In this document: positions 1 to 10,843 of the stretch, in pieces
Numbering within the stretch: position 1 is the first letter of the stretch
Layout: each line of letters starts with the position of its first letter
From: Hippopus hippopus
Lineage: Eukaryota > Mollusca > Bivalvia > Cardiida > Cardiidae
Direction of reading: 5' to 3'
Length of the DNA: 64,000 nucleotides
NCBI GenBank assembly: GCA_946811185.2
Contig: OX328099.1
Span: 17,635,859-17,699,858, forward strand
Notes under the pieces: generated by a model
The model's input: the letters and a program-made list of their open reading frames with translations, nothing else
What the model was told of the DNA's origin: nothing
Database searches by the model: none
Program-made: the position numbers and the translations under genes

Positions 1-150
1 GGTGAAGAGTTAAGCAAATCGGACAGTGAGGATCAAAGATAAGACTGCACATTTTGTGCAGTTTGATCTTGATCTACACTGGCCGCAAAGGCAACTATTG
101 CCTTGAAAGGCCGTGAAAGGCACTTGAAGGGTTAAGATATTGGTGAGAAA
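1..150 (+). repeat. R2 palindromic repeat, cut by the window edge
   Basis: AAGACTGCACATTTTGTGCAG core, then CTACACTGGCCGCAAAGGCA and AAAGGCACTTGAAGGGTTAA as in the 30105 copy. Confidence 0.75.
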
Positions 151-274
151 AAGGGTTACTAATCAAGGTAATCAGTTTGAATGACAAGATTTGGATAATG
201 AAATGCTTCTTGGACATCCAGTGTCCATCAGTGTATTACAGTGATAGACAAGTCTGGTTTTTATCTGGCACAGT

Positions 275-497
275 TTAACCCTTTACCAATCGACAAAACT
301 GTAGACTTGTCAAATTGAAAGCGTTTGAAGACGACAAGATGAGTGCGATTCAAAAGTTGAAATTTGATTTTGGTAGGGTAGAAAACATTGTGGGAAAAGG
401 AGAAAATGCTGGTTACCATTTACATATCTCCTTTTCCGGCAATGTTTGTAAAACTCTTACCCCAGATGATTTTTTAAACAGCATAGTAAAAGTTTAA
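275..497 (+). repeat. TTAA hairpin MITE
   Basis: Both TTAA ends are present. The right hairpin arm has drifted (GGTTACCATTTACATATCTCC) and the B-end is decayed to TAGTAAAAG. Confidence 0.85.
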
Positions 498-513
498 AAG
501 AAAAAAACAAGGT

Positions 514-730
514 ATAACTCTTTACCAAACGACAAAAATTTAGACTTGTCCAACTTAAAAACATTTGCAAAAGACAAATTAGATATTGCTCAAAATATGA
601 AGTTTGTCTTTCAAAGGCTTAGGGAAAGAAGAAAATGCTGGTTACCAGTATTTTCTTCTTTTCTCTTAATGATTTTTAAAAGCGTTTTCCTTCAGGGTCG
701 TTCATTTGCAGATTGTTTGGTAAAGGGTTA
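514..730 (+). repeat. TTAA hairpin MITE
   Basis: A-end CTCTTTACCAAACGACAAAA is intact after a mutated flank (TATAA). The hairpin is short of its outer arms; the B-end is TTTGGTAAAGGGTTA. Confidence 0.82.
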
Positions 731-1096
731 TACTGTTTTCTATTGCACAGCTCATTATAAAGTCAATTGTCTTCAGCGTTTCATGGGACTTAAGAAAGTT
801 TTTCTCGGCGAATGTAAATCAGAATTGCGGAAGATATGGTACTGTATTACTCAGACTAGAACCCAGTCACTCTGTGTAAGTTTCCTCGATGATCATGTTG
901 TCGTTCCTGTCAAAATGATGGAATGACATGCAAGTCCCCTTTTCTTGTCTGGCACTGAAGAGTGTCAGACGCTTGTCTGTAGTGTTGATGGCACTTTCCT
1001 TGAACTCTCCCTGTGTTGATACATCACATAGCTCTTTTTACGCTTTACCGCTTTGCTTAACAATCGAGCATCTTTATGAACTGAAGTGGGATGGGG

Positions 1097-1277
1097 GTGG
1101 CTTTCAAAAACATTTATAGAAAAAGAGAAATGATGGTAACCAGCATTTTCTCCTTTTCACTAAATGTTTCGAGCACTTTCAAAGACAAATCCCTTTTTTT
1201 AGCTGCGTTTTAGTAGTTATCTATAATTGCTTTCAGTTTGAACAAGTCTAAAATTTTGTTGTCCAGTAAAGAGTTAA
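1097..1277 (-). repeat. TTAA hairpin MITE, B-end lost
   Basis: Begins in the left hairpin arm (AAAAACATTTATAG) and runs through the A-end to GTAAAGAGTTAA. Confidence 0.75.
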
Positions 1278-1391
1278 CTGTGATTTTAAGCTGAGGAAGA
1301 CACTGACTATTGTTTAGAAAGTTGATTACATTGATACTATTTAAACTACTTTTTGCAAATAATTTACTGAAAAAGATTGAAATTTACTTGT

Positions 1392-1605
1392 TTAATTCAA
1401 CCTTTACTGTCCAACAAAGTCTGAAACTTGTCCAAATTCAAAGAATTTGCAGGCGACAATTTAAATATGGATGAAATTTGTTTTTGAATGGATAGAAAAC
1501 ATGGGAAACAAGAAAAACCTGATTACCAGCATTTTCTCTTTATCCCAAGATGTTTTTAAAAAGCTTTTTCCTAAGGGTCGTTAAAACTCTCAATTATGAT
1601 GGTTA
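1392..1605 (+). repeat. TTAA hairpin MITE, decayed
   Basis: A-end internal block (AACTTGTCCAAATTCAAAG, ATTTGCAGGCGACAA) and right arm ACCAGCATTTTCTC are recognisable. The B-end has lost its terminus. Confidence 0.7.
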
Positions 1606-1660
1606 TGGTCTATTTTAATTGATTATCTTACTACTTAATATGGACTACTTTCTAGCTCTG

Positions 1661-1802
1661 TTGTCTCCTTTTCCTGCAATGTTTTCTATACTACCATTGC
1701 TTAGACAATTATCTGATAAATTATGAGCCACACTTAATTTGTTGTGTGCACATGCTTTTAATGTGGACAAGTCCACAGTTTTGTTGTGCGGTAAAGAGTT
1801 AA
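1661..1802 (-). repeat. TTAA hairpin MITE, half copy
   Basis: Starts at the right hairpin arm (TCTCCTTTTCCTGCAATG) and continues to the A-end TTTTGTTGTGCGGTAAAGAG and TTAA. Confidence 0.75.
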
Positions 1803-2113
1803 AACTTGTATATATAACCAAATTCATTTTGATTGTCTGTATTTTACACAGATTTGTTTAAATTAGTCTGCTGCAAAAGTGTTTCTAGACATTAGAAGTA
1901 ATTGTAAACTGTGAAATATTCTACGATATGACACATAGAGGACGTCACTTTGAGGGAGCAAAATAATGGCATCAGAAACCTGTTTTTGAAATAGGTGGGG
2001 TGATGGAAGATTTATAAAGGAAAAAAGAGAAATTATTTGCGTTCTATTAGATTTATAACATGATTGAATGTGTATGGACATATTTCTGCAGTTGCAAACC
2101 AAATGCTTGATTG

Positions 2114-2348
2114 TTAACCCTTTTAACAGATAACAAAATTTTAGCCTTGTCCAAACTCAGAAAGCATTAATTGCAGACAACAAGTTAAATGTGGCTCAAA
2201 TGGTGCATTTTTTTGTTGATAGGGTAGAAAACATGGTGGGAAAAGGAGAAAATGCTGGTTACCAGCATTTTCTCCTTTTCCTACAATGTTTTCAAAAGGC
2301 TTCTTTCTTAGGGTTGTTAAAAGTCAGCATTTTGTTGTAAATGGTTAA
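2114..2348 (+). repeat. TTAA hairpin MITE
   Basis: Nearly complete; central palindrome intact (GGTTACCAGCATTTTCTCC). Its right TTAA is also the left TTAA of the next copy. Confidence 0.87.
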
Positions 2349-2563
2349 CTTTTTACCAAACAGTCTTGTTTAGGACCTTGAAGAAAGGCATTTCATTTCT
2401 TGGAAAAGGTGATAATGTGGATTACTAGCATATTTCTCTTTTTGGACTACATTTTCTGTCAGTTTAAAGTCAAATCTCATCATGTGAGGAATATTTTATT
2501 TGTCGTCTGCAAATTCTTTCAGTTTTGAAAAGTCTATTATTTTATTGTCTGGTGAAGAGTCAA
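2345..2563 (-). repeat. TTAA hairpin MITE, abutting copy
   Basis: Opposite orientation to its left neighbour and sharing one TTAA with it. Hairpin strongly mutated; A-end ends GGTGAAGAGTCAA. Confidence 0.75.
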
Positions 2564-2663
2564 GTAATAAAGACAAAATTAATATTCATTATAAATGGCA
2601 GACAAAACTAAATTGAAGCTGCTTCATTGTTGTGTTGGCCAGAATATCTATCAGATGGTGTAG

Positions 2664-2716
2664 ACCAAGATCAGACTGTATCTTCTGTGCTGTCTGATTT
2701 CAGTCTACATTGCCAA
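2664..2716. repeat. R2 palindromic repeat, decayed
   Basis: Carries GACCAAGATCAGACTG and a mutated return arm (GTCTGATTTCAGTCTACA). Confidence 0.55.
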
Positions 2717-3337
2717 TACAGGCACCTAATATTGCCCTTGTCTAGGGTTAAATCTTGTGGCCCATCCATTATTCATTGTATCAGAGCCATGAAACATTGG
2801 AGAACTGTCCTAGGGCAAAATCTAATGGTGCTCTTCTTGTCTAGTCAGTATGTATGATTAGACATTTACTCCCAGGATATGAGAGAAATGTAAGATGACC
2901 CCAACAATGGATTCCATTTCCTTATTTTCAATATTTGTTACCATGGTTACCAACTGAAAAAAAATCATTTGAGGAATAGCTGAGAGTAATGCATTCCTTT
3001 TAGCACAGTTGGACAAATGATAAGTTTGAAAATGCAAATGGAAAAGAAGTTCTTTTATGTTTTATATTCTTGCAAATAGCAAGTATTTAATGCTTTATTT
3101 TAATTATTTTGAGCTTGGCATTGTTTTAAAACACTATATCAGTTACATCACAGCAAACAATGCACCTATCTGTGTGTTTCTAGTCTTGATTTAACCAGCG
3201 CATGTACCATGCTACTCTACATTCTCTAAATGTACCTGGGTTGCATTAATAGAATTCAAACAATTTTCAGCTGTAAGAGAGAATTTTGGCCTGGTCACTC
3301 TGGATTCTTATGATACTACAACCTGATGCTGACTGAT
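2717..3337. other. intronic AT-rich sequence
   Basis: No repeat, splice site pair or coding frame that I can support. Confidence 0.6.
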
Positions 3338-3852
3338 TTAACTCTTTAGCAAACAGTCCTGTGATTTTTTCAGCACTAAGAGGAAAACTTGGAAACATTG
3401 CGGGAATATGAGAAAATGCTTGCAAACAGCCCATTGTCCACAATGTTCTAGCCTTTCACATAGGGGTCCGTAGCTTGACTCCTGTCACCCATAGATTAAA
3501 ACAGTGGCGAAGATTTTTGAGTTTACAAGTTCGAGCGAATGTATCAGCCAGACTGCATTAGCCACTGACAAACAGTTGTGTTTTTCTGGTAGAAAATGTT
3601 TTAGCTCTCAGCTGTAGAAAAAAATAGGAGAATAACTGATGGGGTAGAAAAGATACGTTGTTTTTTGTAAGCGGGGGCGAGTAACGAACTGCATACAGTT
3701 AAATCCCTTGTTTATAATATATAGTCTATGGGTACCAGGAATCAAACTATGGACCCCTATAGCCTTTCATACACAAATATGCAAGTGATATTTACACTGT
3801 CAACTGCTAATGCCTTCAATTGGACTAGTCTTCAAAGTTTGGTGTCTGTTAA
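3338..3852 (-). repeat. TTAA hairpin MITE split by a TIR element
   Basis: B-side half runs from TTAACTCTTTAGC to about 3448; the A-side half resumes near 3772 (CTAATGCCTTCAATTGGAC) and ends at TTAA 3849-3852. The insertion is the 3461-3759 element. Confidence 0.72.
3461..3759. mobile_element. 299-bp TIR element nested in a MITE
   Basis: Inverted termini TAGGGGTCCGTAGCTTGACT and, reversed, TAGGGGTCCATAGTTTGATT extend ~35 bp to CACCCATAG / TACCCATAG. Flanks are an 11-of-12 direct repeat (TAGCCTTTCACA, TAGCCTTTCATA), longer than hAT or Tc1 duplications; 9-12 bp would suit a Mutator-like element (inference). No coding frame. Confidence 0.75.
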
Positions 3853-4076
3853 CTGACTTTACCATACAGTCCTGAGTTTTAACAACCATGAAAAAGGTTT
3901 TAAAAATCCTTGTTGGAAAAGGAGAGCATGCTGTTAACCAACATTTTCTCCATTTCCCACTATGATTTCTACCCTGTCAAAGACAGAAATTATCATTTAA
4001 CCTACATTTATTTTGTCTTGAGCAAATGTTTTCAGTTTGGTCTAGTCCAAAATTTTGTTGTTTGGTAAAGAGTTAA
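3849..4076 (-). repeat. TTAA hairpin MITE
   Basis: Shares TTAA 3849-3852 with the split copy to its left. Complete B-end and A-end; hairpin loop mutated (GCTGTTAACCAACATT). Confidence 0.83.
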
Positions 4077-4690
4077 CCCTTTATATACTAAACAAGTTAT
4101 GTACACTAAGCACTGCCCAGTATTCACTGATAGGCAACGCAGGCTGATTGTCAGGTAGAATACTAGCCTCAAAATGGCTTCCAACAGGGTGCCAAAGTAA
4201 AAGTGACACAGCTTCACATTACACTGTTTTTCAAAGCTTTTTGATGATTTGACAAAGTAACTAAAGTTTAGTACTTACAGACTTTCAATCTTTTTTAATC
4301 CAAAGGTGTTTCCAGTCAAAAAAGCAATGATTATGTACAAATATTCTGTACAAATTCCTTCTGACATAGAGATCCACAGGTGGATTCTGTTTTTCACTAT
4401 TGACACTCTGTAGCATGTTTTAAAGTATAATTGTTCCTGACACACATTCAATATTGTTTTTATTATTTTTTCATGGAAGGGGAATTTAGGTATCTGCATG
4501 AAAAATAAAATAACTCTCCCACAAGCGCATGTATTTCTACCAGAGTTGTTGGGTGCTAAATATGGTCAGCCTTTTCAGAGTTCATTCTCACAGCGCAATT
4601 GTTGGTCTCTGGGACATTATATTGCATCAGATGATTTTGAAAGGATTGCAGAAAAAATTTGTCATTTTTTCTCTTGTTCTCTGCTGTTCC
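4077..4690. other. intronic sequence without recognised feature
   Basis: Starts with CCTTTATATACTAAACAAG, possibly a further decayed MITE terminus. A 141-codon frame begins at 4498 but has no recognisable similarity or codon pattern. Confidence 0.5.
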
Positions 4691-5320
4691 GAGTTAAAAA
4701 CCTTTGCATAAACGGTCACCAGAAAAGAATTACTTTCGCTTTGAACCTCCGACGGTTGAACTCGACACGGCCGCGTCGATCTCATTCTCCGACTCATCAT
4801 TGTCTGATTTCTTTTGTCAAATATGGGCTAATATCAATATCAAAACAATATTTAGTTATTCAAACATATTATCCACCGATAGAAAGTCTATCTCTGTGCA
4901 AAAACCCCTCGAATTCGCTGTAACTTCAACTATCATAACTCGCCATTGTTTTCGAAATTCTCTGAACACATGCCGTGTAATAAAGGTCGGAAAATACCTC
5001 GCATTCTTTTGATTTGAGCTAAAAATAGTAGCTTTACACACCAAAGAAATGAGAAACATTATTGGATTGGATAATGATTTCAGATTTGTTGCATTTTGGG
5101 TAGGTTTGAACCAATCGGCCTCTTTTTCACATCGGTCTTCTAGAACCTACCAAAATGCGTCACTGGGATTTCCTAGAGTGGAAAACACAGCACGGCATAG
5201 CGTCACTCGGATTACAAGCCAGGTAAATTACAACGCGTATTCGCTGCACTGGGATTTCGGGGGTAGTATTTTTCGACGCTCTCTCGCGTCTCTCGTATAT
5301 AAAGGGTTAAAGGATTAACT
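4691..5320. other. CpG-containing island-like segment with hairpin and TATA-like box
   Basis: Base composition differs from all surroundings: many CpGs (GACACGGCCGCGTCGATCTC, CGACGCTCTCTCGCGTCTCT). It holds an inverted pair GCATTTTGGGTAGGTT / AACCTACCAAAATGC at about 5092-5157 and ends in TATATAAAG (5297-5305). Could be a promoter-bearing fragment of a transposon or a true alternative promoter. No protein similarity seen. Confidence 0.4.
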
Positions 5321-5641
5321 CATCACTAGAATCTACCAGGTGTCAGATTTCTTTTGTTGCAGCAAGTAAAGTTACTATATTCAGATTGAAAATATTCTGA
5401 TGCCACATATCCATTCAAACAGGACAGAAATTGAGCTGTCTCCTTTCATGTTTATCAAGGTTGTTTTTGACCAACTTCTGATTTAGGAAATAATAAAACT
5501 ATCTTTATAAAAAGAAAACCAATTATCCACCAATCATGCAGTTTTACATTATCAGCTTTTAATTTGAAACATAAAGGATGAATTCTCAAAGCTTTTGGGA
5601 ATACCCAAAATGTAGTAACCAAAACTACAGCTGAGTTAAAG

Positions 5642-5859
5642 TCAACTCTCTATCAGACCACAGAAATTTAGACCCATTCAAATTGAAATCTTTTGCAGAA
5701 GATTTAGGTGGTGTGATGATATTGTATTTTAAAGAGTAGAAAAAATCATTGAAAAAGGAAAAGAAAGTGCTGGTACCATCATATTCTCCTCCCACAATGT
5801 TGTCAGAAATCCCCTTTCATTGATTAAAAAAACACTTGATTGTGTGGTAGAGGGTTTAA
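5642..5859 (+). repeat. TTAA hairpin MITE
   Basis: A-end diverged (TCAACTCTCTATCAGACC); B-end GATTGTGTGGTAGAGGG followed by TTTAA. Confidence 0.75.
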
Positions 5860-6235
5860 TGATTGGATTTAAACAGGGAAAGTTCTGGCCAACATTCTGT
5901 TGTCAATTTACCTAATTACTGCCACACCAGTGTGGAAATATCAAAGGGGCTGAGAATTTCAGAACGATCAAGTGTGTGCAAGTCTGTCATGACTTCCCCA
6001 TACTAGGAAAAATTACTGCTTGTTCACAGCAACTAGGAAGGGCACACAGCAGAGCTTGTTCAAAGAGTCACCAGGTGATCAGATGCCTTTCTGAACCAAG
6101 AATTTGGCAGTCTCACTGGTCTTGATAAATTTTGTCTAAAGAAACACTGAACATTTGCCAGAAGTATGCTAACAGTCAAGTTTGAACCTACATAGACATG
6201 TCAGTTTGCCCTTTCCCAAACAGTGCCATGTTTCA

Positions 6236-6457
6236 GTCCACTACCAAACAATCCCGACTTTTGATGATCCTGACAGAAATATTTGGAAAACTTTGTGGGA
6301 AAAGGAGAAAATGCTGGTAACCAGCATTTTCTCCTTTTTCCACAATGTTTTCTGACTCTTCACAGGTAATTCCAATCATTTCATTTTAGCCACATTTTAT
6401 TCGTTGCCTGCAAATGCCAATGTGGACAATCTGAAATTTTGTCTCTTTGTAAAGAGT
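6236..6457 (-). repeat. TTAA hairpin MITE
   Basis: B-end ACTACCAAACAATCCCGACT, intact palindrome core, A-end weakened to TCTCTTTGTAAAGAG. A partial second B-terminus (CCTTTCCCAAACAGTGCC) precedes it at 6210. Confidence 0.82.
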
Positions 6458-6564
6458 GCAAGACCCTGAAGAAGATTGCTTTTGGGAAAGGAGGAACCAC
6501 TGGTAACCAGAACCAATTAAAAGCATGTTCTTTTACAACATTGGGACTGTTTGGTAAAGGGTTG
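6458..6564. repeat. TTAA hairpin MITE, rearranged short B-B fragment
   Basis: Left side GACCCTGAAGAAG and right side GGGACTGTTTGGTAAAGGG are both B-end sequence in opposite orientations around a degraded hairpin. Confidence 0.6.
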
Positions 6565-6798
6565 ATACAGATACTGAACATACTATTAAGTTATAAGTTT
6601 GTTAAAGAACATTTCTATTAATACTGAATGTGATCCTGGCTGTAAAAGTGGGTGAGCCAATCACTCAATTGGCTCTGTATATCTAAGCATGTGCATTATT
6701 AATGGCAGGATCATAAATCACTGGTACTGCACTAATTGATCCGTGATGTTTGACATCATGGCTTTGATGGAATTTCAAGCTTTTTTGGTGATAGGAAA

Positions 6799-7027
6799 TT
6801 AACCCTTTACCAAATGACAAAATATTTGACTTACCTAAATTGAAAGCTTTTGCAGACGATAAATTACTTGTGATTTAAACACAGAAATTTACCATTAGAT
6901 GGGCAGAAAACACTGTGGGAAAAGGAGAAAATGCTGGTTACCAGCACTTTCTCCTTTTCCCACAATGTTTTCAAAGGGTTTCTTCCTTCGGGTCTTTAAA
7001 AATCGGGATTGTGTGGTAAAGGGTTTA
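6799..7027 (+). repeat. TTAA hairpin MITE, 229 bp
   Basis: Full length; palindrome has one-base changes (CACTGTGGG, AGCACTTTCTCC). Right flank TTTA. Confidence 0.9.
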
Positions 7028-7081
7028 TACTGAAGTATGAAAATAGACATATAGATGGGCAGAGGATGTGAGAGAAATGAT

Positions 7082-7127
7082 GAGAGAGAGAGAGAGGGGG
7101 GAGGAGGGAGGGAGGGAGAGATGAGAG
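7082..7127. repeat. purine-rich (GA)n / (GGGA)n tract
   Basis: Runs of GAGAGAGAGAG then GGGAGGAGGGAGGGAGGG. Confidence 0.85.
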
Positions 7128-7302
7128 ATGGTTCTACAGAAGAAGCAGAATAGAGAAAAATCGTCATTGTCACTTGGCTGGTTTTGAAGAAGAAATTGAG
7201 ATATTTTCCAGGCCCTCTTGTATGAGTGATGCAGAAGCTGCTATATTTTCTGATATATTCATCATTACTGAAGAAAGTAGCTTCAAACTTGGGTCAAATG
7301 TT

Positions 7303-7439
7303 AACTATAAAAAGGGGAACCAATCCAGAAGGGAAGGTATCCATCAAAATATTTTGACATAGTTATGTCCCTTTCTCACTTTAGAATTTTATTTGAAAAA
7401 GGAACTGCAACTGAGTGCTGGACCTCACATGTGGTGTTA
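7303..7439 (+). repeat. dispersed repeat, copy 1
   Basis: ATCAAAATATTTTGACATAG, TTATGTCCCTTTCTCACTTT and GGAATTTT-like blocks occur in the same order at 22183-22320. Type unknown. Confidence 0.5.
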
Positions 7440-8676
7440 TTAGCTCCACTGGCCGAAGGCCAGCGGGCTTATGTCATGGCCTGTTGTCCGTCGTGCGTCC
7501 GTCCGTCCGTGCGTCCGTCCGTCCGTCCGTGCGTTAACTTTTTTTTAAAACGTCTTCTTCTCTGAAACTACCCATCCAATTTTGATGAAACTTCACAGAA
7601 ATGATCCTGCCATGGTCCTCTTCAGAATTTCTTGAAAGAATTTAATTCCTTCAAAAACTCTGGTTGCCATGGCAACAAAACTGAAAAATTTTGAAAATCT
7701 TTGAAAATCTTCTTGTCTGAAACCGTAAGGCCAAGGGCTACCAAATTTGGCATGTAGCTTTATCTAGTGGACCTCTACCAAGTTTCTTCAATTTATAGCC
7801 CTGGGGTCAAAATTGGCCCCGCCCCGGGGGTCACAAGTTTTACATGGGCTTATTTAGGGAGAACTTTAAAATTCCTCTTCTACCTAGCCATGGGGCCTAG
7901 GGCGACCAAATTTGGCATGTAGCTTTATCTAGTGGACCTGTACCAAGGGTGTCCAAATTATAGCCGAGGGTCAAATTTGACTTCGCCCCGGGGGGTAACA
8001 TGTTTTACATGGGCGGGCTTATATAGGAAAATCTTTCGCATCTAGCTATAAGGGCTAGGGCTATCAAATTTTGCATTTAGCTTTATCTAGGGGGTCTCTA
8101 TCAAGGGTGCCCAAATTATTGCCCAGGGGGTCAAATGTAGCCCCACCCCAGGGGGTCACAAGTTCTACATGGTCTTATATAAGGAAACTTTAATAATCTA
8201 CTTGTACATAGCCATATTTAGGCCTAGGGCTACCAAATTTTGCACGTAACTTTATATAATGGGCCTTTACCAAGAGGGCCCAAATTTTAACTTTGGGGGT
8301 CAAGTTTGACTCCACACCAGGGGTCACAAGTTTTACATTGGCTTTTATAGTGAAAACTTGATAAACCTGTGTCATGGATCACATATTTTACAGGGCCTTT
8401 TATTCAGCAAACTTGTTTTACATGACTTTTTGTTGGGCAAGATTAAAAAATCTTTTTGTTTATAACCACACATTCTAGTTTCATATTGTAGGTCTGGGGT
8501 CAAAATTGCCTTCATTCCAGGGATCGCAAGTTTAACATGGGCTTCAAAATATTGTCACTTCAATTTAAACATTAATCAAGGGAAATAACTCTTTTTATGA
8601 AAGATAAAGTTCGTTACTATTTACCTCCCTTGATTATCAAGCTGCAGTGATACATGATTGGTGCTAGACAAGTTTT
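7440..8676 (+). mobile_element. Helentron-like (HINE-type) element with tandem core, 3' end not seen
   Basis: The 5' end is TTAGCTCCACTGGCCGAAGG followed by CCAGCGGGC, making a hairpin with GGCC arms, then a (GTCC)n run at 7496-7535. Four ~165 bp units follow, marked by GGGTCACAAGTTTTACATGG at 7830, 7995, 8154 and 8323. The 3' part contains an inverted ATCAAGGGA pair (8573-8639). The architecture fits Helentron-associated interspersed elements (inference); no Rep/helicase frame. Confidence 0.6.
8573..8639. repeat. short foldback with ATCAAGGGA ends
   Basis: ATCAAGGGAAATAACTC pairs with GTTACTATTTACCTCCCTTGAT, a 67 bp foldback related to the termini of the 49502-49870 element. Confidence 0.6.
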
Positions 8677-9655
8677 TTAGCTCCACTGGCCGAAGGCCAG
8701 CAGGCTTATGTTATGGCCCGTTGTCCGTTGTGCGTCCATCCGTATGTTAACTTTTTAGCTCACTTGAGCACAACGTGCTCAAGGGGAGCTTTTAGGATCA
8801 CCTGGTGTCCGTCGTGCGTCGTGTGTCGTCAACAATTCTTTAAACATCAACTCCTCCTAAACCACTGGGCGGATTTGGACCAAACTTGGCTGGAATGTTC
8901 CTTGGAAGGTCCTCTTTAAAAACTGTTCACAGAATTTGATTCCATCAAAAACTCTGGTTGCCATTGCAACCAAATGGAATTTTTTAGGGAATTCTTTAAA
9001 AATCTTCTCCTCTGAAACCACGGGTCAGATTTTGAAATAATTTCACAGATATGCTCTTTGGGTGACCCTTTTTAAAATTTGTTCGTAAAATTTTGATACG
9101 GTAAAAAAATGTGGCTCTGGTGAATGGGGGCTTCTTGCACCATATAGAAATGAAGGAATTCTTCAAAATTCTTCTTCTCTGAAACCGCTGGTCAGATTTC
9201 GAAATAATTTCACAGGATTGTTCCTTGGGTGACCCTTTTCAAAAACTGTTCGTAAAATTTTGATCCGTCAAAAAACGTGGCTCTGGTGAATGGGGGCTTC
9301 TTGCACTATACAGAAATGAAGGAATTCTTTAAAAATCTTCTCCTCTCATGGGTTTCATGTTTTACAGGGCTTTTCATTGAGAAAAATTTGAAAATCTTCT
9401 TGTTTATAACATTCAAGAACTGAATTATTTGGTATGGAGCTTTATATTGTGGACCTCCACCAGGATTCAAATAATTATAGCTTTGCGATCAAAATTGGCT
9501 TTGCCCATGGATCACAACTTTCTCGTAGGATTAGATAGAAAAGTGTTTGCATGTCCTTGTGTTTGAAATCAATTTGCTGAATATTGTAATGTTTGGCTTG
9601 TAGTGTTTTTACTTAATAGCCAGTGGAGCGATACAGGGCCATCATGGCCCTCTTG
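8677..9655 (+). mobile_element. Helentron-like (HINE-type) element, second copy with an inner third 5' end
   Basis: Begins TTAGCTCCACTGGCCGAAGG and ends with CCAGTGGAGCGATACAGG, the hairpin GGGCCATCATGGCCC and TCTTG. The 5' AGCTCCACTGG is the reverse complement of the subterminal CCAGTGGAGC. A different 5' end (TTAGCTCACTTGAGCACAAC, hairpin arm GTGCTCAAG) starts at 8755, so a second family member inserted or recombined within it. Two ~165 bp core units start near 9002 and 9169. Confidence 0.62.
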
Positions 9656-9689
9656 TTTTTTATAGCGTTCTACTAAATTCTAAAATTAT

Positions 9690-9865
9690 ATCAAAATTAT
9701 ATGGGAAAAGGAGAAAATGCTGGTAACCAGCATTTTTGTCTTTTCCCACAATGTTTTATATCCTATCAAAGCCAACTGCCATGATTTGAGCCACATTTCA
9801 TTTGTCGTCTGCAAATGCTTTGGGTTTGGGCAAGTCTGGAGTTGTATTGTGTGGTAAAAGGTTAA
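9690..9865 (-). repeat. TTAA hairpin MITE, B-end lost
   Basis: Starts in the hairpin (ATATGGGAAAAGGAGAAAAT) a few bases after the HINE 3' end; A-end complete to GGTAAAAGGTTAA. Confidence 0.8.
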
Positions 9866-9922
9866 AGAATATTCAGTCATTCCATTCATTTGGACTTCTT
9901 AAACTGATGAAGTATAATTTTC

Positions 9923-10086
9923 TCAACACTTTTCCAAAGGACAAAATTTTAGACTCGACCAAGTTTAAGGCATTTGCAGACGACAAATGAAATGTAGATC
10001 AAACATGATTCCTGTCTTCAAAATCGTAAAACATTCTGGAAAAAGGAGGAAATGCTCTTCATCAGCATTATTTGGTAAAGAATTAA
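9923..10086 (+). repeat. TTAA hairpin MITE with deleted right half
   Basis: A-end and left hairpin arm present; jumps from CATCAGCATTATTTGG to the terminal GTAAAGAATTAA. A further A-end remnant (AAAATTTTGTTATCTGG) lies at 10107-10132. Confidence 0.72.
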
Positions 10087-10522
10087 TAAGAAAGCCATTG
10101 TGCTAAAATTTTGTTATCTGGTAAAATAGTTAGTGAATGCCCAGGATTATGGGGTATATCGTTTTCACTGGTCTGCCAGTATTAGGTAAGGTGACTGTAA
10201 ACTATTGGTTCAAAAATAGTTTATATTTTACCAAATGGTTTGGTTAAAGATACAGCTATAAGTACTATTTTTCAGGCAGTTTTCAGGCAGTTTTTAGCCA
10301 GTTTTTAAGCCATTTCATCCTTAATGTATGAAACTAATAATTTTTTAAACTAATAATTTTTGAAACTATCTTCATGCCAAATGTTACCCCTGATGGCTGC
10401 AAGATTGCACAGATTACCACAGATAGAAAATGCATTCCATGTTTTGGAGGCCTTCAAAGTGATCAATGTTGTCAATTCCAGTTTGAAATGGGTTTTCTAC
10501 CCTTACACCATATTTATTTGTA

Positions 10523-10542
10523 ATATATATATATATATATAT
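10523..10542. repeat. (AT)n microsatellite
   Basis: About ten AT dinucleotides in intronic sequence. Confidence 0.9.
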
Positions 10543-10614
10543 TTACACAGCTGAGCCATTCTATACACTCAAGTTTTAACGGCTTTTTTTCTCTCCAGCT
10601 GTAAGAATGTATCT

Positions 10615-10843
10615 TTAACTCTTTACCAAACGACAAAATTTTAGACTTGTCCAAATTGAAAGCATTTGCAGATGACAAAATAAACGTTACTCAAAAATTG
10701 GAACTTGACATTAGAAGAGTAGAAAACATTGTGGGAAAAGGAGAAAATGCTGGTTACCAGCATTTTCTCCTTTTCCCACAATGTTTTCAGAAGGCTTCTT
10801 CCTCTGGGTCATAAAAACGAGGGATTGTTTGGTAAAGGGTTAA
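10615..10843 (+). repeat. TTAA hairpin MITE, reference full-length copy
   Basis: Complete 229 bp copy used as the family reference. TTAA flanks both ends. The left A-end reads CTCTTTACCAAACGACAAAA, then TTTTAGACTTGTCC and AAAGCATTTGCAGA. The middle is a near-perfect palindrome running AAAACATTGTGGGAAAAGG, AGAAAATGCTGGT, then its complement to CCACAATGTTTT. The right B-end closes with GGGATTGTTTGGTAAAGGG. No coding capacity. TTAA duplication and CYC termini are piggyBac-like (inference). Confidence 0.93.

Noticed and set aside
4498..4923. 141-codon frame
   Set aside because: No recognisable domain, overlaps other frames on both strands, and extends into the CpG-bearing block; length is possible by chance in 64 kb.
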